Position numbers and translations under genes: made by a program
From: Saccharomonospora azurea NA-128
Lineage (GTDB): Bacteria; Actinomycetota; Actinomycetes; Mycobacteriales; Pseudonocardiaceae
Reading direction: 5' to 3'
Length of the DNA: 64,000 nucleotides
Assembly: GCF_000231055.2 (NCBI RefSeq)
Contig: NZ_CM001466.1
Span: 386,766-450,765 of the forward strand
Part shown: positions 61,594 through 64,000 of the stretch, one piece after another
How the letters are laid out: every line of letters starts with the position of its first letter
Position numbering within the stretch: the stretch's first letter is position 1
The notes under the pieces: generated by a model
Seen by the model: the letters and a program-made list of their open reading frames with translations, nothing else
Told to the model about the DNA's origin: nothing
Databases searched by the model: none

Positions 61594-62889
61594 TCAGCCG
61601 AAGCCGGGTACGACCAGCATGAGCCACACCGCGGCGGGAGCCACGGCGACGATGATGCCGCCGTACCCCAGCAGCTGTCGGAAGAACCGGTCACGATCGA
61701 CGTCCTGCGCGTTCGCCAGCACCAGCGCGCCGTTGGTGGAGAACGGGCTCACGTCGACCACAGTGGACGCCACCGCGAGCGCGGAGATCATCGCGACCGG
61801 CCCCACCGTGCCCTCCAGCAGGAACGGCACGGCCAGCGGGATGAGCGCCCCCATGATGCCCACCGACGAGGCGAACGCCGACACCACGGCGCCGATGTAG
61901 CAGATGAGCAGCGCGGCCAGCAGCGGGACACCCACTCCCGACACGGCGTTGCCCGCGTAGTCGATGGTGCCCATCTCCTGCATCACCCCGACGTAGGTGA
62001 GGATGCCGCAGATCAGCAACACGGTGGGCCAGGTGACCTGCCGGATGGCCTTCTTGCTGGTGTCGGGCCACACCACGCTCAACAGGACGGCGAGGGTGAG
62101 CGCGGTCAACCCGACGTCGAGGTCGAAGCCCAGCGCGCACACCACCAGCACGACGAGGGCGGCCAGGGTCGCACCGCGGGCGGGGGTCAACCGTCGCGTG
62201 TCGTCGGGTGCCTGACCGGTGCCACCGGTCGGGGCGGGAGCGGGCTCGCCGGAGGTGTCCACGAACTGCCGCGCGGGCGGCGCGCCGGTGAGGCGCAGCC
62301 CGCCGCACACCACGAACACCACCGCGGCGATCACCAGGTTGGCGACGAGGCTGGCCAGGAACAGCACGACCTCGTTGCCGGGCAGGCCCTCGCGCGCCAC
62401 GATGCCGTTGACGATCGACCCGTACACGCTGATCGGGGAGAACCCGCCGGCCTGCGCGCCGTGCACCACCATCGCGCCCATCAGCAGGGGACTGATCCGG
62501 TACTCGGCGGCGAGCCCGAGCGCCAGCGGCGCGACGATCGCGACGGCGGCGGGGCTCACCGCGCCGATGGCGGTCAACGCCGCGGTGATCACGAACATCA
62601 CCCACGGGACGAGGACGAGGCGGCCACCCACGAGGCGGATGGCGGCGCGCACGAGCCAGTCGGTGGTGCCGTTCGCCTTGGCGATGGCGAACAGGTATGT
62701 CACCCCGACGAGCACCACGAACAGATCGCCCGGGAACACCGCGAAGATCGCGTCGGCGTCCATGTCGGCCACCAGCGTGCCCACGCCGAACGCGGCGGCG
62801 AACGCGAGAGCGCCCATGTTGACGGATCTGGTGGTGGCGATCAGGAACACCACGGCCAGAACGAGGATGGCGATGGCTTGAGGCGACAT
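61594..62889 (-). CDS. matC: Malonate/dicarboxylate transporter of the MatC (SLC13-like) type
   Basis: A 431-residue carrier with about 12 hydrophobic segments. The N-terminus follows the MatC pattern (FLIATTRSVNMGALAFAAAF), then MVVHGAQAGGFSPISVYGS, and the C-terminal FSTNGALVLANA. Encoded 50 bases before matB on the same strand, so malonate is the likely substrate. The ATG 62887-62889 follows GGGAG. Confidence 0.87.
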   Translation of the reverse strand: MSPQAIAILVLAVVFLIATTRSVNMGALAFAAAFGVGTLVADMDADAIFAVFPGDLFVVLVGVTYLFAIAKANGTTDWLVRAAIRLVGGRLVLVPWVMFVITAALTAIGAVSPAAVAIVAPLALGLAAEYRISPLLMGAMVVHGAQAGGFSPISVYGSIVNGIVAREGLPGNEVVLFLASLVANLVIAAVVFVVCGGLRLTGAPPARQFVDTSGEPAPAPTGGTGQAPDDTRRLTPARGATLAALVVLVVCALGFDLDVGLTALTLAVLLSVVWPDTSKKAIRQVTWPTVLLICGILTYVGVMQEMGTIDYAGNAVSGVGVPLLAALLICYIGAVVSAFASSVGIMGALIPLAVPFLLEGTVGPVAMISALAVASTVVDVSPFSTNGALVLANAQDVDRDRFFRQLLGYGGIIVAVAPAAVWLMLVVPGFG

Positions 62890-62938
62890 ACGCGGGGCTC
62901 CCGTCGTTGGGTTCGCTGCGCGGAGTGGCCGGGTGGCT

Positions 62939-63009
62939 CAGTGGCTGAACCACTGTGCGTGGCGCGGCCCACACCTGTCAAGATCGATGTGGCTTGGTGG
63001 CTCAGCCAC
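62939..63009 (-). promoter_or_regulatory. mat operon promoter with two inverted repeats
   Basis: On the minus strand a perfect -35 TTGACA (62981 to 62976) is followed after 17-18 bases by a weak -10 (GCACAG/CACAGT). The palindrome CAGTGG-ctgaa-CCACTG at 62939-62955 covers the -10 and start region, and GTGGCT-c-AGCCAC at 62997-63009 lies upstream of the -35. The two sites share GTGGCT/AGCCAC vocabulary, which is the arrangement of a repressor bound at two operators. No regulator gene is adjacent. Confidence 0.6.
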
Positions 63010-63088
63010 TTCGCGGGGTCGCCGTCTTGCTAGGCGGGGGACCGCCGGGATACGAGCGAAAGGGGCAATGAGTCCGTAACTCTGCTGG

Positions 63089-63744
63089 TCAGGCGTCGTT
63101 GTTGGCGAGGGCGCGGTAGAGCGAGGCGACTGAGGGGTGCTGGCCGGTCTTGGTGGGTCAGTTTCTTGACGATGTCGGGCATCTGGGTGCCTTTGTCGCG
63201 GGGCGCGGGCGAAGAACCAGCATCTCTTCGTCGATGACTTTCGGGTGCCGCCGTGGTTGCCGTGTGCGGTGGCGGCTTACTTACCTTCGAGGGTTCTCGT
63301 GGATGTAGTCGCGGTCGAACTGGGTGGTGACGGCGAGCACGGCGAAGAGCATGGAGCCCATGCCGCGCGGGTCGTAGATCCCGTCAGTGGTCGGGTGAGC
63401 AGCTCCTCTAGCCGCACCCCGGCGTTCTGGAGCTGGGCGGAAAGGGTCATCAGCTCGGTGGCGTTGCGGGCGAGGCGTTTCGTCTCGTGCACTGTCAGGA
63501 GCACCGGTTGGTCTGGTGCGGCGGTCTTGATCTCGTGGGCGAGGGTGAGTGCCTTTTCCAACTCGGGGCGGATCTTGATGTGGGTGCTGATCTCCTCGGA
63601 GAACACCCGCGTGTAGTGCGCGGCCGCGAGCGCGTCGAGCTGGGACTGTAGTTCTTGGGTAGCGGTGGAGCAGCGGGCGTAGCCGATGCGGATGGGCGTC
63701 CCGTTCGTCTCCGGCTTTACTGCGACCATCTCCGCGCTCGGCAT
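63089..63744 (-). pseudogene. Serine recombinase (resolvase/invertase) with several frameshifts
   Basis: The N-terminal half is intact: IRIGYARCSTATQELQSQLD with the catalytic serine, then ETKRLARNATELMTLSAQL. After RPLTG the frame is lost near 63380 by one base; the lost reading (IYDPRGMGSMLFAVLAV) is still visible in the next frame. At least two more indels follow before the DNA-binding end (GNHGG, VASLYRALANNDA) and the stop at 63089-63091. It is a decayed mobile-element gene, evidence of past insertion at this boundary. Confidence 0.85.
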
Positions 63745-64000
63745 CCTGCTACGCCTGCCCACGTCGGCCCACAGAACGACGGAACAAACACGCTGGCGGC
63801 ACCTGGAACTGCTACGCGGCGCTCCGAGCGCACCGTCACTAAACACCCGCAGAACCGAGGGTGAGCTGTGCTCGGTGAAAGGCGAAATGCTTCGCTGGAT
63901 AGCGGTAGACGTCCGCAAGGGTCATGTGGTCGCGGAAAAACGGATCCCACCGAGTCGGAAAGTACATCCCGCGCGCTAGCTCCGCGTCACTCGCCCGGTC
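63745..64000. other. Region upstream of the resolvase relic with no clear gene
   Basis: 256 bases up to the window end. G+C is lower than average in places (GAAATGCTTCGCTGGATAGC). A few short open frames exist on both strands, but none has a convincing start, ribosome site or recognisable family. It probably belongs to the same decayed mobile element. Confidence 0.4.

Noticed and set aside
1..64000. tRNA, rRNA or complete insertion sequences
   Set aside because: I looked for tRNA-like cloverleaf ends, rRNA segments and transposase motifs by eye and saw none; a tRNAscan or ISfinder search could still find something.

Overview
The window is about 70% G+C, with GTG/ATG starts, ATGA or GTGA stop-start overlaps, TAnnnT -10 boxes directly upstream of start codons, and WXG100, protoglobin and actinobacterial cobalamin genes. 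I infer an actinomycete, most likely a Pseudonocardiaceae (Saccharomonospora/Amycolatopsis-like). No rRNA, tRNA, CRISPR array or complete transposon was seen.

Layout. 1-2059: a self-sufficient CYP116B-type cytochrome P450-reductase fusion cut by the window edge. 2353-3288: an enoyl-CoA hydratase preceded by the last ~50 codons of a lost acyl-CoA ligase. 3487-25664: a 22-kb aerobic (late cobalt insertion) cobalamin locus. One arm, behind a cobalamin riboswitch at 10886-11040, runs leftward: B12-type ABC importer, a 53-aa unknown protein, cobN and cobF. The opposite arm carries cobG (C-terminally shortened), cobH and cobIJ, facing cobLM. cobQ and cobK follow. A second riboswitch (25548-25664) drives a ChlI-ChlD type chelatase protein, cobO, a cobB-cobC fusion, cobA and cobD. 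Together these cover most steps from uroporphyrinogen III to cobyric acid plus the cobinamide step.

25853-31607: a CBS/BON protein, then an operon of GntR regulator, ADP-ribosylglycohydrolase-like enzyme, NCS1 permease and PfkB kinase that mirrors E. coli yegWUTV, then a protoglobin. 31629-31942 is an unusual array of 21-bp repeats that switches orientation, ending just before an MFS exporter. 33256-40546: a 5-oxoproline (pyroglutamate) island with GntR, pxpA, NRAMP-like carrier, DUF1445, pxpB, pxpC and a RidA-like protein, with a divergent aminotransferase and paired GntR-type operators. 40684-49387: ion and redox genes (NDH-2, ClC channel, NhaA-DsbA fusion, DHA2 exporter, UBP zinc finger, DUF5996).

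49388-55008 is accessory and scarred: a WXG100-type protein pair whose larger member carries a DUF6973-like toxin domain, an A+T-richer stretch behind it, a membrane-anchored alpha/beta hydrolase, and truncated remnants of a Gfo/Idh/MocA oxidoreductase and an SDR. 55103-58708: GNAT enzyme and two amino-acid carriers. 58786-62889: a malonate operon (matC transporter, matB malonyl-CoA synthetase, and an AccD/AccA-like carboxyltransferase in place of the usual malonyl-CoA decarboxylase). The right end holds a frameshifted serine resolvase.
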